In this document: piece after piece, positions 34,362 to 44,333 of the stretch
Layout: the number at the start of each line of letters is the position of its first letter
Numbering within the stretch: the stretch's first letter is position 1
Source: CAYPFY01 sp964410105
GTDB lineage: Bacteria > Bacteroidota > Ignavibacteria > UBA10030 > SZUA-254
Length of the DNA stretch: 64,000 nt
Assembly: GCA_964410105.1 (NCBI GenBank)
Contig: CAYPFY010000012.1
Span: 53,471 to 117,470 of the forward strand
Direction of reading: 5' to 3'
The notes under the pieces: generated by a model
The model's input: only the letters and a program-made list of their open reading frames with translations
What the model was told of the DNA's origin: nothing
Databases searched by the model: none
Program-made: the position numbers and the translations under genes

Positions 34362-36200
34362 ATGAAGGACCTCCCCGTTGACATCAAAAATGAACGCCTC
34401 GAAACTTGGGTTAAAGACATCTCCCGACTTTGCCAACCGGAACGGATTCACTGGTGCGATGGCTCGGAACAGGAATACATCGATCTATGCAACGGGCTCG
34501 TGCGGTCAGGGACATTCATAAGATTAAACGAACAGAAGAGACCTGGGAGTTTCTTGGCGCGTTCTGATCCGGGTGATGTGGCTCGCGTGGAAGATCGCAC
34601 ATTCATTTGTAGCTTTAGGAAAGAGGATGCCGGTCCGACTAACAATTGGATCCACCCCAAGAAAATTAGATCTACTCTTACAGGCTTGTTCAATGGGTGC
34701 ATGAGAGGAAGGGCGATGTATGTTGTTCCGTTTAGCATGGGGCCAATTGGTTCGGCCATCTCCAAGATCGGGATAGAGATAACTGACTCGCCCTATGTTG
34801 TGGTAAGCATGAGGATCATGACACGAATGGGAAAAAGTGTGCTCGAAGCTCTGCGTGACACCGAATTTGTTCCATGTCTCCACTCGGTGGGAATGCCGCT
34901 CTCTCCCGGGCAGAAGGATGTCCCCTGGCCATGTAACCAACAGAATAGGTACATCGTTCATTTTCCTGAAGAGCGGACAATCTGGTCGTACGGAAGTGGC
35001 TATGGTGGTAATGCACTACTTGGGAAGAAATGCTTGGCTCTCCGCATTGCCTCTAAGATAGCAAGGGATGAAGGATGGCTCGCGGAGCACATGCTCATAA
35101 TCGGAATTCAATCCCCTGATGGAGAGAAAACCTATCTGGCAGCGGCCTTTCCAAGTGGCTGCGGAAAAACAAACTTTGCCATGTTGATTCCCCCAAAAAC
35201 GTTCGAGGGCTGGAAAGTGACAACCGTCGGCGATGATATTGCATGGCTGAAGCGGGACTCAAAGGGCGTTCTCCATGCTATTAATCCCGAGGCCGGGTAT
35301 TTTGGAATCGCTCCGGGAACATCGTATCGAACGAATCCGATTGCCATGGAATGCATTAGGAGGGACACAATTTTCACGAATGTAGCACTGACTCCCGATG
35401 GCGATGTTTGGTGGGAAGGTCTCACAGAGGATCCACCTCCTAAACTGATCGATTGGCAAGGACAAGAGTGGTCCCAGGGATCCAAGTCTCCTGCCGCGCA
35501 TCCTAACGCCAGATTTACGTCGCCGGCTCATCAGAACCCGATCATCGACCAGAATTGGGAAAACCCACAAGGTGTTCCGATTAGTGCCCTGGTTTTCGGC
35601 GGGCGACGCAGCAAAGTCGTTCCCCTAATTTACCAATCAGTCAATTGGAACTTTGGTGTATATTTGGCCGCGACAATGGGTTCAGAGACAACTGCCGCAG
35701 CGGCGGGAGAGATTGGCAAGGTTCGGCAGGATCCCATGGCGATGCTTCCATTCTGCGGTTATCACATGGCCGACTATTTTAATCATTGGCTACAGTTCGG
35801 CCGTAGCCTGCAAGCTCCCCCACGAATTTTCGCGGTCAATTGGTTTCGAAAAGACGAAGACCAGAGATTCTTGTGGCCGGGATACTCTGAAAATATGAGG
35901 GTGCTTAAGTGGATCGTGGATCGCGTACGCGGCCGCGGCTCTGCAATTGAGAGCCCTTTGGGATGGATGCCGCGGTACGAAGATCTATCATGGGTGGGAC
36001 TGGAGGCATTTTCTCGAGAGAGATTTAACAGGGTGATGTCTATCAGTACCGATGAATGGAAGAACGAGCTCTTGTCACAACAGGAACTATTCTCAAAATT
36101 TTACGATAAACTCCCAAAAGAATTCATTTTCATGAGGGAGCTTATTCTATCGAGTCTCTGGAGGTCACCCTTATATTGGCAACTTGCCGAGGAGAGATAG
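34362..36200 (+). CDS. pckG: Phosphoenolpyruvate carboxykinase (GTP)
   Basis: This cytoplasmic enzyme interconverts oxaloacetate and PEP with GTP/GDP, the entry step of gluconeogenesis. The 612-residue length is typical for the GTP class, which is unrelated in length and nucleotide motif to the ATP class. Visible motifs are YVVPFSMGPIGS near 120-131, the kinase-1a P-loop FPSGCGKT at 263-270 with the reactive cysteine C267, VGDDIAWL near 286, NPEAGYFGIAPGTS near 309 and FNWFRKDE-like NWFRKDEDQRFLWPG (about 495-509). It overlaps in another frame with the possible upstream extension of the next gene; with the start chosen there, only 8 bases separate them. Confidence 0.97.
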   Translation: MKDLPVDIKNERLETWVKDISRLCQPERIHWCDGSEQEYIDLCNGLVRSGTFIRLNEQKRPGSFLARSDPGDVARVEDRTFICSFRKEDAGPTNNWIHPKKIRSTLTGLFNGCMRGRAMYVVPFSMGPIGSAISKIGIEITDSPYVVVSMRIMTRMGKSVLEALRDTEFVPCLHSVGMPLSPGQKDVPWPCNQQNRYIVHFPEERTIWSYGSGYGGNALLGKKCLALRIASKIARDEGWLAEHMLIIGIQSPDGEKTYLAAAFPSGCGKTNFAMLIPPKTFEGWKVTTVGDDIAWLKRDSKGVLHAINPEAGYFGIAPGTSYRTNPIAMECIRRDTIFTNVALTPDGDVWWEGLTEDPPPKLIDWQGQEWSQGSKSPAAHPNARFTSPAHQNPIIDQNWENPQGVPISALVFGGRRSKVVPLIYQSVNWNFGVYLAATMGSETTAAAAGEIGKVRQDPMAMLPFCGYHMADYFNHWLQFGRSLQAPPRIFAVNWFRKDEDQRFLWPGYSENMRVLKWIVDRVRGRGSAIESPLGWMPRYEDLSWVGLEAFSRERFNRVMSISTDEWKNELLSQQELFSKFYDKLPKEFIFMRELILSSLWRSPLYWQLAEER

Positions 36201-36208
36201 CTTCGCAG

Positions 36209-37249
36209 GTGAAGGCGATTCGATTTCATGAGTTCGGAGATGTGGACGTCCTTCGGTACGAGGATGCGCCGATCCCTGTTTTGGAATCAGGGGATGTGCT
36301 GATTCGCTTGAAGGCAGCTTCTGTGAATCATCTCGATATTTTTGTCCGGAGGGGAATTCGTGTTCGTCGGATGTCCTTGCCACATATCCCGGGTTCGGAC
36401 GGCGCAGGAATAATTGCCCAGATAGGGCCCTCAGTTGATGCAATTCATGTGGGAGAGCGGGTTCTGATCTCTTCTGGGATGTCTTGCGGCAGTTGCAACA
36501 TGTGCGTAACCGGCAGGGAGAATCTGTGTCGCGAATACCATCTCCTCGGAACTCTTGAGAATGGCACTTACGCCGAATTTGTGCGCGTACCTGCTGAGAA
36601 TGTTCTCCCCATCCCCGAGGGTCTGGACTTCGCCGAGGCTGCCGCTATTCCATTGGTTTTCTTGACCGCATGGCACATGCTTGTGACTCTCGCGAAGATT
36701 CAAGAAGGGGAAACCGTACTCATCCATGGGGCTGGAAGTGGAGTAGGATCAGCTGGTATTCAGCTTGCCAAGTACTTTGGGGCACGTGTCATAGTAGTCG
36801 CGAGCTCGGACGAGAAATTGGAAAAGGCAAAATTACTCGGCAGCGATGAAGTAATTAACTATCGCGTCGACGATTTTGCAGAACGGGTAAATCAAATTAC
36901 AAACAGGCGTGGAGTTGATATCGTATTGGAACACATCGGTGGGAAAATACTTGAAAAGTGTATCCCCATCCTCGGGAGAGGTGGTCGTCTCGTCACATGT
37001 GGTGCCACAATAGATTTCCTGGCAACGATTGATTTACGGTACTTGTATTCGCGTCATCAGTCATTGCTAGGTTCGTGGGTGGGTACCCGGATGGAATTGC
37101 TTCACGTCCTCCGATTATTTGAGGGCAACCCTGCCACAAGGAAGTTGCATCCTGTCATCGATCGCATTCTCCCACTCCACGAAGCGTCCGAAGCGCACGG
37201 TTGGATGGAGTCCCGAAAGAATTTTGGAAAAATCGTGCTGACTCTCTGA
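36209..37249 (+). CDS. Zinc-type MDR oxidoreductase (alcohol dehydrogenase / quinone oxidoreductase family)
   Basis: From the GTG at 36209 the protein has 346 residues and starts VKAIRFHEFGDVDVLRYED, a usual beginning for this family. CGSCNMCVTGRENLC near 102-116 gives the four cysteines of the structural zinc site. The catalytic-zinc cysteine expected near residue 38 is missing (NHLDIFVRRG), so this is more like quinone oxidoreductases than classic alcohol dehydrogenases. The coenzyme loop HGAGSGVGSAGIQLA suggests NADPH. The frame is open 11 codons further upstream inside pckG, but the GTG with GGAGAG before it is favoured. Co-transcription with pckG is likely; the substrate is unknown. Confidence 0.8.
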   Translation: MKAIRFHEFGDVDVLRYEDAPIPVLESGDVLIRLKAASVNHLDIFVRRGIRVRRMSLPHIPGSDGAGIIAQIGPSVDAIHVGERVLISSGMSCGSCNMCVTGRENLCREYHLLGTLENGTYAEFVRVPAENVLPIPEGLDFAEAAAIPLVFLTAWHMLVTLAKIQEGETVLIHGAGSGVGSAGIQLAKYFGARVIVVASSDEKLEKAKLLGSDEVINYRVDDFAERVNQITNRRGVDIVLEHIGGKILEKCIPILGRGGRLVTCGATIDFLATIDLRYLYSRHQSLLGSWVGTRMELLHVLRLFEGNPATRKLHPVIDRILPLHEASEAHGWMESRKNFGKIVLTL

Positions 37250-37412
37250 GCCAAGCCCCTCAATTACCTTTCAGAGCGCCTCCTTCCGATCCGTCAGATT
37301 ATCACGCACTCTGGCAAGCATTGCCAAGAATGGCTCCATCACCCTCCCATGAATGCTGGTTCCCCAAGAGCATTCTTTTCTCGGGTGTGGGAGCATTTTC
37401 GAGCAGTCCTGT

Positions 37413-38411
37413 ATGAGATTCAAGCTCAGCGATCAAGAATCCCAACATGCACGTAGATATCCTGTGATCTCATTTGCAGACGTACAAGCAGCATACGAAC
37501 TAATACGGCCTATTGCCATTAAGACCCCGATGTTATCCTCTGCCAAATTCAGTGAGTTCACCAAGAATGATGTCTATTTTAAGGCTGAAAACTTCCAACG
37601 TACTGGATCTTTTAAGATTAGGGGCGCATACAATAAGATGGCTTCCCTATCTGACATCAATCGCTCTCGGGGAGTCATAGCACATTCATCAGGAAACCAC
37701 GCTCAAGGGGTAGCGCTTGCAAGCAAACTCTTCGGAGTCAGGGCCACGATCGTCATGCCATACGATTCCGTTTTCGCAAAAGTTATTTCGACAAAAGCCT
37801 TGGGGGCGGAGGTTGTGTATTGCGGCACATCAACATACGATCGAGAATTGACGACGGACAAATACATCGATGAGTTTCATTACGAGCTAATTCATCCCTA
37901 CGATGATGAAAAGGTGATGGCTGGGCAAGGGACGGTTGCCATCGAGATATTTCAGGAAATCAAGGAACTGGACTTATTGTTCATTCCTGTTGGGGGCGGG
38001 GGACTTATATCAGGATGCGCAATAGTGGCAAGACACCTTTGTCCCAACATAACGATTGTGGGAGTTGAAACCGAAGGCGCTGCCGATTGCAAACAATCAT
38101 TCAATGCAGGGCATATAGTGAGCATAAACGAAGCACACACAATTGCCGATGGAATACGAACGCTTTCAGTAGGAAAGTTGAATTTTGACATTATCAGGAA
38201 TTACGTAGATGACGTTGTCACAGTGACCGACGATGAGGTTTTGGAGATGATGAGGTTCTGTCTCGACAGTATGAAAATTCTTGTTGAGCCCACCGGGGCA
38301 GTGGCACCGGCAGCGATACGAGGGTATACGAAAGGGATAAAACAGAAAAGAATTTGCGCCATTATTACAGGAGGGAATGTAGACCTGATGATGTTAAGGG
38401 ACAACCTGTGA
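37413..38411 (+). CDS. Threonine dehydratase / serine racemase-like PLP enzyme without ACT domain
   Basis: The 332-residue enzyme is a fold-type II PLP protein. RTGSFKIRGAYNKM holds the PLP lysine (K68), AHSSGNHAQGVALAS the substrate-binding serine and asparagine, and PVGGGGLISG the glycine loop for the PLP phosphate. It converts threonine to 2-oxobutyrate and ammonia, or may act as serine racemase/dehydratase. There is no C-terminal ACT domain, so it resembles the catabolic TdcB class rather than the feedback-controlled biosynthetic IlvA. An upstream in-frame extension of 20 codons is open but unlikely. It ends next to a convergent trans-sulfuration gene. Confidence 0.88.
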   Translation: MRFKLSDQESQHARRYPVISFADVQAAYELIRPIAIKTPMLSSAKFSEFTKNDVYFKAENFQRTGSFKIRGAYNKMASLSDINRSRGVIAHSSGNHAQGVALASKLFGVRATIVMPYDSVFAKVISTKALGAEVVYCGTSTYDRELTTDKYIDEFHYELIHPYDDEKVMAGQGTVAIEIFQEIKELDLLFIPVGGGGLISGCAIVARHLCPNITIVGVETEGAADCKQSFNAGHIVSINEAHTIADGIRTLSVGKLNFDIIRNYVDDVVTVTDDEVLEMMRFCLDSMKILVEPTGAVAPAAIRGYTKGIKQKRICAIITGGNVDLMMLRDNL

Positions 38412-38540
38412 GTAATCCCATTCGCATCCTCCTCCTAACACGCGTACCGCTTCCACCAAATGCGTATGTTCACGAAACAATCGATTCGATCAGGTTGAGT
38501 GCATTGAGTGGACCTTTCCCTTCGGATCAGTAACCAATAG
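38409..38540 (+). pseudogene. Possible glycosyltransferase N-terminal stub
   Basis: A GTG overlapping the threonine dehydratase stop opens a frame reading VSNPIRILLLTRVPLPPNAY and ending at TAA near 38532. The start IRILLLTRVPLPP is like the first strand and loop of GT-B (family 4) glycosyltransferases. If so, almost all of the gene is missing. The stub is only about 40 codons, so chance resemblance is possible. Confidence 0.25.
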
Positions 38541-38541
38541 T

Positions 38542-39771
38542 CTAGATTCGATCCAGCGCTTGTTTGAAATCGTGCATTAAGTCATCAATGCCTTCCACTC
38601 CGACCGAAATTCGAATCATACCCGGTGTCACCCCGTGTAGCCTGAGTTCTGCTTCAGTCATTTTGACATGTGAGGAATACACGGGTACACTTACCAAAGT
38701 CTCGACACCACCCAAAGACATCGCATTCACAGCAACCCTGAGGGAGTCACATACTTTCGTAGCAGCTTTTGCCCCGCCTCTTACTTCGATCGTAACAACG
38801 CCACCAAATCCGACCATTTGTTTACGAGCCAGTCTGTGCTGCGGATGTGATGGCAATCCGGGGTAGAGAACTCGCGATACGCTTCGATGCGCTTGCAGCG
38901 AGTTCGCAAGCAAGAGCGCGTTCTCGTTCTGCTTTTCCACACGCAGCTCAAACGTCTTAAGACTTCGGTCCAGAAGGTACGCCGCAAAAGGGTCGACGCA
39001 ACCACCTAAATAGTTCCTAAGAGCCTTTGCAGGTCGAATTAATTCTTTTTTGCCTAACAGAACTCCTCCCATGACGTCGGCGTGACCCCCCAAATACTTA
39101 GTCGAGCTTTCAATTACCAAATCTACCCCAAATTCAAAGGGCTTCTGGTTATAAAGTGTTGCAAATGTGTTGTCGATCATGATCAGAATGCGTCTGCGAA
39201 GAATCTTCTCGGCCCTCCGCGTAATCTCTACAATCTTAGCAATGTCAATTAGGGTTAGTGCAGGGTTCGTCGGCGTCTCGAAGTATACTGCACAAGTACT
39301 GGGAGTGAAACTCTTTGAAAGATCCGCGACAGCGATGGGATCGATGCTCTTAACAACGATACCGAGATTGGGAAGAATATCTCTAAAAAACCTATAAGTG
39401 CCTCCATACAATGCAGGTGAGGAAATAAGCGCGTTTCCGCTTTTGCAAAAAGCAAGAACGGCTGTTGAAATTGCTGCCATGCCTGACGAAAAAAGTATCG
39501 CAGATTCGGCGTCTGCCATCAACGCGATACGCCGCTCTACCTCGTTGACGGTTGGATTGTGGTATCGAGTGTATACTAGAACACTCTCATCCCCCTCTGC
39601 ATACCTAATCGCATCTTTTGAGCTCGCAAAGCGATATGTGCTTGTCTGGTAGATGGGCATTGCCACGGGCCCTCCAAAGGCCCTCAGATGCTCACCGTGA
39701 ATTGCAATGGTGGCAAGAGATAGATTCTGAGCCTTGCTTTTTTTCATCCTGTTGCTCAACGAGGGTTTCAT
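38542..39771 (-). CDS. Trans-sulfuration PLP enzyme (cystathionine gamma-synthase / gamma-lyase / methionine gamma-lyase family)
   Basis: The 409-residue enzyme belongs to the Cys/Met metabolism PLP family. YTRYHNPTVNEVERRIA near 67-83 has the phosphate-contacting YxR, ILFSSGMAAIS near 92-102 the PLP ring loop, and ESSTKYLGGHADVMGG the PLP lysine (K225). GVTPGMIRISVGVEGIDDL near the end is the conserved C-terminal helix region. Which of the three reactions it performs is not decided by these motifs; the ~400-residue length fits all. It is convergent with the threonine dehydratase gene, and both act on C4 amino acids that yield 2-oxobutyrate, but no shared transcript exists. Confidence 0.88.
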   Translation of the reverse strand: MKPSLSNRMKKSKAQNLSLATIAIHGEHLRAFGGPVAMPIYQTSTYRFASSKDAIRYAEGDESVLVYTRYHNPTVNEVERRIALMADAESAILFSSGMAAISTAVLAFCKSGNALISSPALYGGTYRFFRDILPNLGIVVKSIDPIAVADLSKSFTPSTCAVYFETPTNPALTLIDIAKIVEITRRAEKILRRRILIMIDNTFATLYNQKPFEFGVDLVIESSTKYLGGHADVMGGVLLGKKELIRPAKALRNYLGGCVDPFAAYLLDRSLKTFELRVEKQNENALLLANSLQAHRSVSRVLYPGLPSHPQHRLARKQMVGFGGVVTIEVRGGAKAATKVCDSLRVAVNAMSLGGVETLVSVPVYSSHVKMTEAELRLHGVTPGMIRISVGVEGIDDLMHDFKQALDRI

Positions 39772-40400
39772 AATTTCTTGTAATCAGTCTGCCGCGGTCG
39801 TTCGCCGTCCAAGCATAGAGTTAGTTCATTCATTGAAAGATCCCCCACCAGACGTCTCCATACATTTGTCCTCCTCGGTTACGCGATGAATTGCCACACC
39901 ACCGCGTCGGGAACAGACATTTGACCCCATCATTTCAGGACAGAAGGGTGGCTCATCCCAGGTCAATTGCCTATCGAAACTATCGTCTCACGACACATGC
40001 CTCGTCCTCCATAGAAAATTTTAAATGGAGTACTCAAGACGAAGAGCGTCCCGTTAGGACACAACATCGGCTCATATCTTGTGGAGCTTGCCCGGTCACA
40101 CTGTTGATATTGTTCGACCGGACCCAGTGGGAAACTTGGTTTCGAACAATGAGCGCATCTCTCCCTCTCATGCGTGTGACTCCTAGTTCGGAACATCATC
40201 TTCGGGCAATGTTTCACCCAAGCCACGGGAATGGCATGGAGGATCAAGCAGGATCAGGGCTCGTTGATGATTGAGGAATTCGCCAATTTGTCAGCACGGT
40301 TTTTAGAGGGAAAGTCGTATTATACATCCGCTGTCAGATCTGTCACGGCAGTCACTTCCTGGGTGGACGGTGATTTTGGCAGACGCTCCTGCAATCCTTC
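39772..40400. other. Gene-free stretch
   Basis: About 630 bases between two minus-strand genes. Open frames exist on both strands (for example 39891-40274 plus and 39963-40247 minus), but their composition is odd, they overlap each other, and no motif is recognisable. I see no tRNA or clear riboswitch fold in front of the trans-sulfuration gene. Probably decayed sequence. Confidence 0.5.
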
Positions 40401-41468
40401 TTAGTATCGGGGTACTGCCGAGTCGATTCTCATCGACCAAGCATCTATTCCGCCGATCACATTCTTGACATTCTTGAACCCCTTGTCATAGAGAAACTCA
40501 ACCGCTCTTCGGCCACGGCCACCGTGATGACAATGAACGATAATTTCATCAGTCGGGTTGAGTTCCTTGAAGCGATCCGTAAACTGACCGAGAGGGATTA
40601 ATTTCCCGCCAATATTTGCCTTAGCATACTCATCCGGATCACGGACATCGACTATTGTAATTTCCTCTTTTCTATCAATTTTTCGCTTCAACTCCTCAAC
40701 GCTGATCTGAAGCGAGGAAATGTCATAAGTTGCATCGATCGGGGGGTCCTTCAAAAACCCCAGATTGAACTGTCTAACCTTTTGGAATCTGGGGGGTTGG
40801 ACAGGCAAATCAGTCATGACAAACCTGATAAACTCCTCCCGAGTAGTCACTTGTAGCGATGGATTGAAGAGTCGCTCAAATCCGATCGTTGAACTTGGCT
40901 TGGGATTCATTGCCCTGCCGCACGATGAATTTGCAAAGTGGGTCGGGTAAATCTCAACATAATCCTCAAGGGTCAACAGTTTACTCCAGATACTATCATA
41001 GAGCTGCGACGGATCTCCGTCGAGATCCGGACGACCTGTATCGCCGACAAACAAAGTGTCCCCCGTAAATGCTAGCCAAGGCGTTTTTGATCGTAATCTA
41101 TCGCTTGCCAAAATGGAGATGCTGTCGGCCGTGTGACCTGGCGTATGCAATACTCTTAATAGAATATTGCCCAGGGTAATCTCGTCACCACCGCTGACCC
41201 TTTCTATTGAAAAAGTAGCGCTCGCTGTTGCATGACAACGGACCGGTGCACCACAAGCTTCCCAAAGTAATCTCGCCCCCGACAGATGATCAGCCTGAGC
41301 ATGCGTTTCGAAGATTTGTGTAATCTTTAAATTGTGATCTCTCGCATATTTCAGGTATTGATCGATCCCATATTGAGGATCGATCACAGCGCAAATGGAC
41401 TGCTGGGAGCATCCAATAATATACGATAAACAGCCACCCTCCTCATGCCGAAATTGATGGAAGATCAT
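40401..41468 (-). CDS. Metallo-beta-lactamase / rhodanese fusion (persulfide dioxygenase-like)
   Basis: The 355-residue protein joins an ETHE1-like metallo-beta-lactamase domain (1-190) and a C-terminal rhodanese domain (about 255-350). The metal site reads THAQADHLSG with H56, D60 and H61, so the first histidine pair is HxQxDH rather than HxHxDH. H112 (TPGHT), D137 (FTGDT) and H177 (YPTHFANS) complete it. The rhodanese loop CHHGGRGR carries the sulfur-accepting cysteine C313. Such fusions oxidise glutathione persulfide or related sulfane sulfur and move sulfur to thiophilic acceptors. Its place near a trans-sulfuration enzyme is suggestive, but a long gap separates them. Confidence 0.88.
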   Translation of the reverse strand: MIFHQFRHEEGGCLSYIIGCSQQSICAVIDPQYGIDQYLKYARDHNLKITQIFETHAQADHLSGARLLWEACGAPVRCHATASATFSIERVSGGDEITLGNILLRVLHTPGHTADSISILASDRLRSKTPWLAFTGDTLFVGDTGRPDLDGDPSQLYDSIWSKLLTLEDYVEIYPTHFANSSCGRAMNPKPSSTIGFERLFNPSLQVTTREEFIRFVMTDLPVQPPRFQKVRQFNLGFLKDPPIDATYDISSLQISVEELKRKIDRKEEITIVDVRDPDEYAKANIGGKLIPLGQFTDRFKELNPTDEIIVHCHHGGRGRRAVEFLYDKGFKNVKNVIGGIDAWSMRIDSAVPRY

Positions 41469-41471
41469 AGG

Positions 41472-41687
41472 TCAGCGCGTCCTGCTTGTTAACCGTTCTT
41501 GTGGACTCAATAATGCACATTCGACCGCTTTTTCATCTGCCGGACCTTCGTTACGGGCGATTTTCTCGCCAGGTTCAATATGATCATCATTGCAGTAATG
41601 TTTGCATACCACGCGATGCGAAGGTACATCAACCCAGCGGCCCAGGGCTTCATTTCTATCGAAACGAAAATCGTCAGTTTCAACCAT
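41472..41687 (-). CDS. Hypothetical small protein, doubtful
   Basis: A 71-codon frame begins MVETDDFRFDRNEALGRWVD and ends 3 bases before the MBL-rhodanese start, the spacing expected of an operon partner. It is hydrophilic, with three cysteines (CKHYCND and ECALL), and no domain is recognised. There is no clear Shine-Dalgarno for it or for the next gene. It may equally be a chance frame in the upstream region. Confidence 0.25.
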   Translation of the reverse strand: MVETDDFRFDRNEALGRWVDVPSHRVVCKHYCNDDHIEPGEKIARNEGPADEKAVECALLSPQERLTSRTR

Positions 41688-42461
41688 AGTTTGCGTTTTT
41701 CCTACCCGATGTCATCGCAAGTATAACGTATGGAGTAAGCTGCCTCCAATCCTTCCCACATGAAGCTAGCGAGCCAAATGCATTTGGACTTCGATTTGCA
41801 GATCAATCTTTGGTGCTTCAAAAACGCAGAGGTGTTAAGTTTGCTTGTACTTGTCGCTGTGAACGCGAGGACCGTTCCCCCACCGGCTGAATGGATTGGG
41901 CCAAGCGCTAGAGGTAAATGGCTCTGCGGCAGGCTTAATCGCACACCTTGAGGTCGGCATCATCTTTCAGGGCACCGCGGTCGTCTAATGACAAATCACA
42001 AGCATTTTGAATAAATCCCCTTGGACGCGACGTGGTCACGGCGCGCAACATACGAACCATCCATCAATTACTCATGATAATTCATGTAAATGTCTAGTCA
42101 AAGTTGCCTTTCTCCATCCAATGCAGATAAACTGGGAGCGAGAACGCATACCCTTGGCTGCAGAAATTAAGCAATATTGGTTGAGAAATGCAATTGAAAG
42201 CTTAATGGTGGGACGTCAGATCACCTCCACCGACGTAGAGAATCGCAGGTACCATAAAGGCTTGTAAATCCCGCAAGCTCTAGTAATTATTGCATGGGTG
42301 TGGGGCCTGGATGATAGATCTCTCCTGATCAAGATCATACAATACATCGCGTTCAGGATTAGAGCTGCGGCGAAAGGAGGCGCCCCGCGGGAGGAGAAGA
42401 ACGAAGAAAATGTATTTTTGTTATATTAATTAGCATCCTATGTCATTGGCATAAGCTCAAA
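41688..42461. other. Gene-free stretch upstream of the TPR protein
   Basis: About 770 bases between divergent transcription units. A minus-strand frame at 41702-41944 and a plus-strand frame at 42007-42267 are open but have no recognisable domain. Close to the TPR gene, TATTTTTG at about 42413-42420 resembles the TAnnTTTG -7 element of Bacteroidota promoters, though no matching -33 TTTG is seen at the right distance. Promoter function is only a suggestion. Confidence 0.4.
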
Positions 42462-44333
42462 TTGACCCCAACCTATCTTTGCGTCCTCGTAATACTTTCT
42501 TCGTTGTGTCAGCTCAACTCCTGGGCTCAATCAAATGATGCCGACCTAAAGTATCGCCTGGGTCAAAGTTATGAACGATCAGGACAATTCGGTTCCGCGA
42601 CAAAGGTCTACGAGGAGGCCTATTCGAGGGACTCATCGAACATGATTATCTTCGACGCACTTCGTCGGTGCTATGTCCAACTAAAGCAATATGACGCCGC
42701 GATTCAGCTGATCCAGCAGATGGAGCAAAAGAAAGGAACTGAAATCGGGCTTCATGCACTACTAGGGTCCCTCTACGTTTTGAGATCAGACAACTCCAAG
42801 GCTCAGCGTATCTGGGAGGAAGCGCTTGAGAGGAGTCCCAAAAGCGAGTCGGCTTATCGTATCGTTGCTGGGGCAATGGTTCAGAGCCGCCTTTTTGACC
42901 AGGCAATCGCAACCTATCGAAAAGCTCGCTCTGATCTTGGGAATCCAAATCTATTCGCGATCGACCTCGCATATCTCTATGCAAATTTGCTGAATTACGC
43001 GGAAGCGACGCGAGAATACCTCAAGATTCTACTTCAAGATCCGTCTCAACTCTTCTTTATTCAATCCCGGATTTCTGGTTACATCGTTAATGCCCAAGGA
43101 CTATCGTCCGCCACAACTATAGTCGAGGAATCAATGAAAGCATCCCAGGGTGGGATCGTTACCCTTCAGTTGGCGGCCTGGTTGTACATGGAGGGGAAAC
43201 AGTTCGAACGCGCATACGAACTCTACAAAGCCATCGACGACCGAATGAGAGCTCGTGGACATGAGATATTTTCATTTGCAGTGCGCTCTATGCACGAAGG
43301 AGCCTACTCAATTTCAATAAAGGCATTCCAATATATTATCAATTCCTACCCAAATTTCGATCTTGCGCCACAGTCCTATTACTATTACGCGAAGGTATTG
43401 GAGGATTCAGAAAACGAAACCGATACAACTAGAGTATTCGACCACCCTCAACCACTTCTTCTTCAGGTGAAAAAAGACTCGGCTCGATCATTGGTCGATG
43501 CGATGGCGGCATACGGGGTTGTCATGAGTAGGTTTCCCACAACGGAATTTGCAGCACGGTCCCTCTTGCAAGTAGCAATATTGAACGAGACGAAATTCTT
43601 TAATCTCGATGCCGCCCGAGCTGATCTCGAACAGCTGATAACGACTTACCCGCAATACCAAGCTATCCTTGACGAATCGGTTTTGCGCCTAACTGATGTC
43701 TACGTCGAATTGAGTCAACTTGATGCAGCGCGAAAACAACTCGCACAGATCGCAACCTCGAGTGTACCCGTTTCCGGTCCACAAGAAAATGCTGTCCTCA
43801 AACTTGCAGAGATATATTACTTTCAGGAAAAGTTTGATGACGCCTTGGCGGAACTTAAGCTCCTGACTGCGAATCCGATGTCCGATGTTGCAAACGACGC
43901 GTTATCCCTCCAATTTCTGATCCAGGAGAATCTCAAATCCAGCCATGAGGCCTTGGTGAATTTCGCACGCGGTGACTTGCTTCGTCGCCAAAGGCATTTT
44001 CCTCAAGCCTTACAGATATACCAAGAGACTATTTCCCGCAACAAAGAAGGTGGCATTATTGCAGAAACCCTTGTTCGACTCGGCGACGTGTTCACAGAAA
44101 TGGGCCGGTATGAGGAGGCAATCGCCGCCTACAAACGGGTCATAGTGGATTATCCACAGGATATTTCTGTCGATCGAACCATTATGAAGGTAGGAGAAGT
44201 GTACGATCGGGGGCTCAAGAATAAGCAAAGCGCCGTGGAAGCGTACAAGAACCTCCTGGAGAAATATCCCAATTCTATTTACGCCAGCCATGCCCGAAAC
44301 CGGGTGCGGCAACTGCGAGGGGATACACTATGA
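42462..44333 (+). CDS. Secreted tetratricopeptide-repeat protein
   Basis: The 623-residue protein has an N-terminal signal peptide (TYLCVLVILSSLCQLNSWAQ, cleavage after the first ~22 residues) and then TPR-like helical repeats along its whole length. Examples are KYRLGQSYERSGQFGSATKVY near 30-50 and LVRLGDVFTEMGRYEEAIAAY near 545-565. TPR domains act as scaffolds for protein contacts. The start is a TTG at 42462. Its stop overlaps the ATG of the next gene (ATGA), so the two are translated together and probably work together in the periplasm. No enzymatic motif was seen. Confidence 0.8.
   Translation: MTPTYLCVLVILSSLCQLNSWAQSNDADLKYRLGQSYERSGQFGSATKVYEEAYSRDSSNMIIFDALRRCYVQLKQYDAAIQLIQQMEQKKGTEIGLHALLGSLYVLRSDNSKAQRIWEEALERSPKSESAYRIVAGAMVQSRLFDQAIATYRKARSDLGNPNLFAIDLAYLYANLLNYAEATREYLKILLQDPSQLFFIQSRISGYIVNAQGLSSATTIVEESMKASQGGIVTLQLAAWLYMEGKQFERAYELYKAIDDRMRARGHEIFSFAVRSMHEGAYSISIKAFQYIINSYPNFDLAPQSYYYYAKVLEDSENETDTTRVFDHPQPLLLQVKKDSARSLVDAMAAYGVVMSRFPTTEFAARSLLQVAILNETKFFNLDAARADLEQLITTYPQYQAILDESVLRLTDVYVELSQLDAARKQLAQIATSSVPVSGPQENAVLKLAEIYYFQEKFDDALAELKLLTANPMSDVANDALSLQFLIQENLKSSHEALVNFARGDLLRRQRHFPQALQIYQETISRNKEGGIIAETLVRLGDVFTEMGRYEEAIAAYKRVIVDYPQDISVDRTIMKVGEVYDRGLKNKQSAVEAYKNLLEKYPNSIYASHARNRVRQLRGDTL

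Noticed and set aside
39771..39900. SAM riboswitch in front of the trans-sulfuration gene
   Set aside because: No conserved S-box or SAM-II core could be recognised upstream of the gene.
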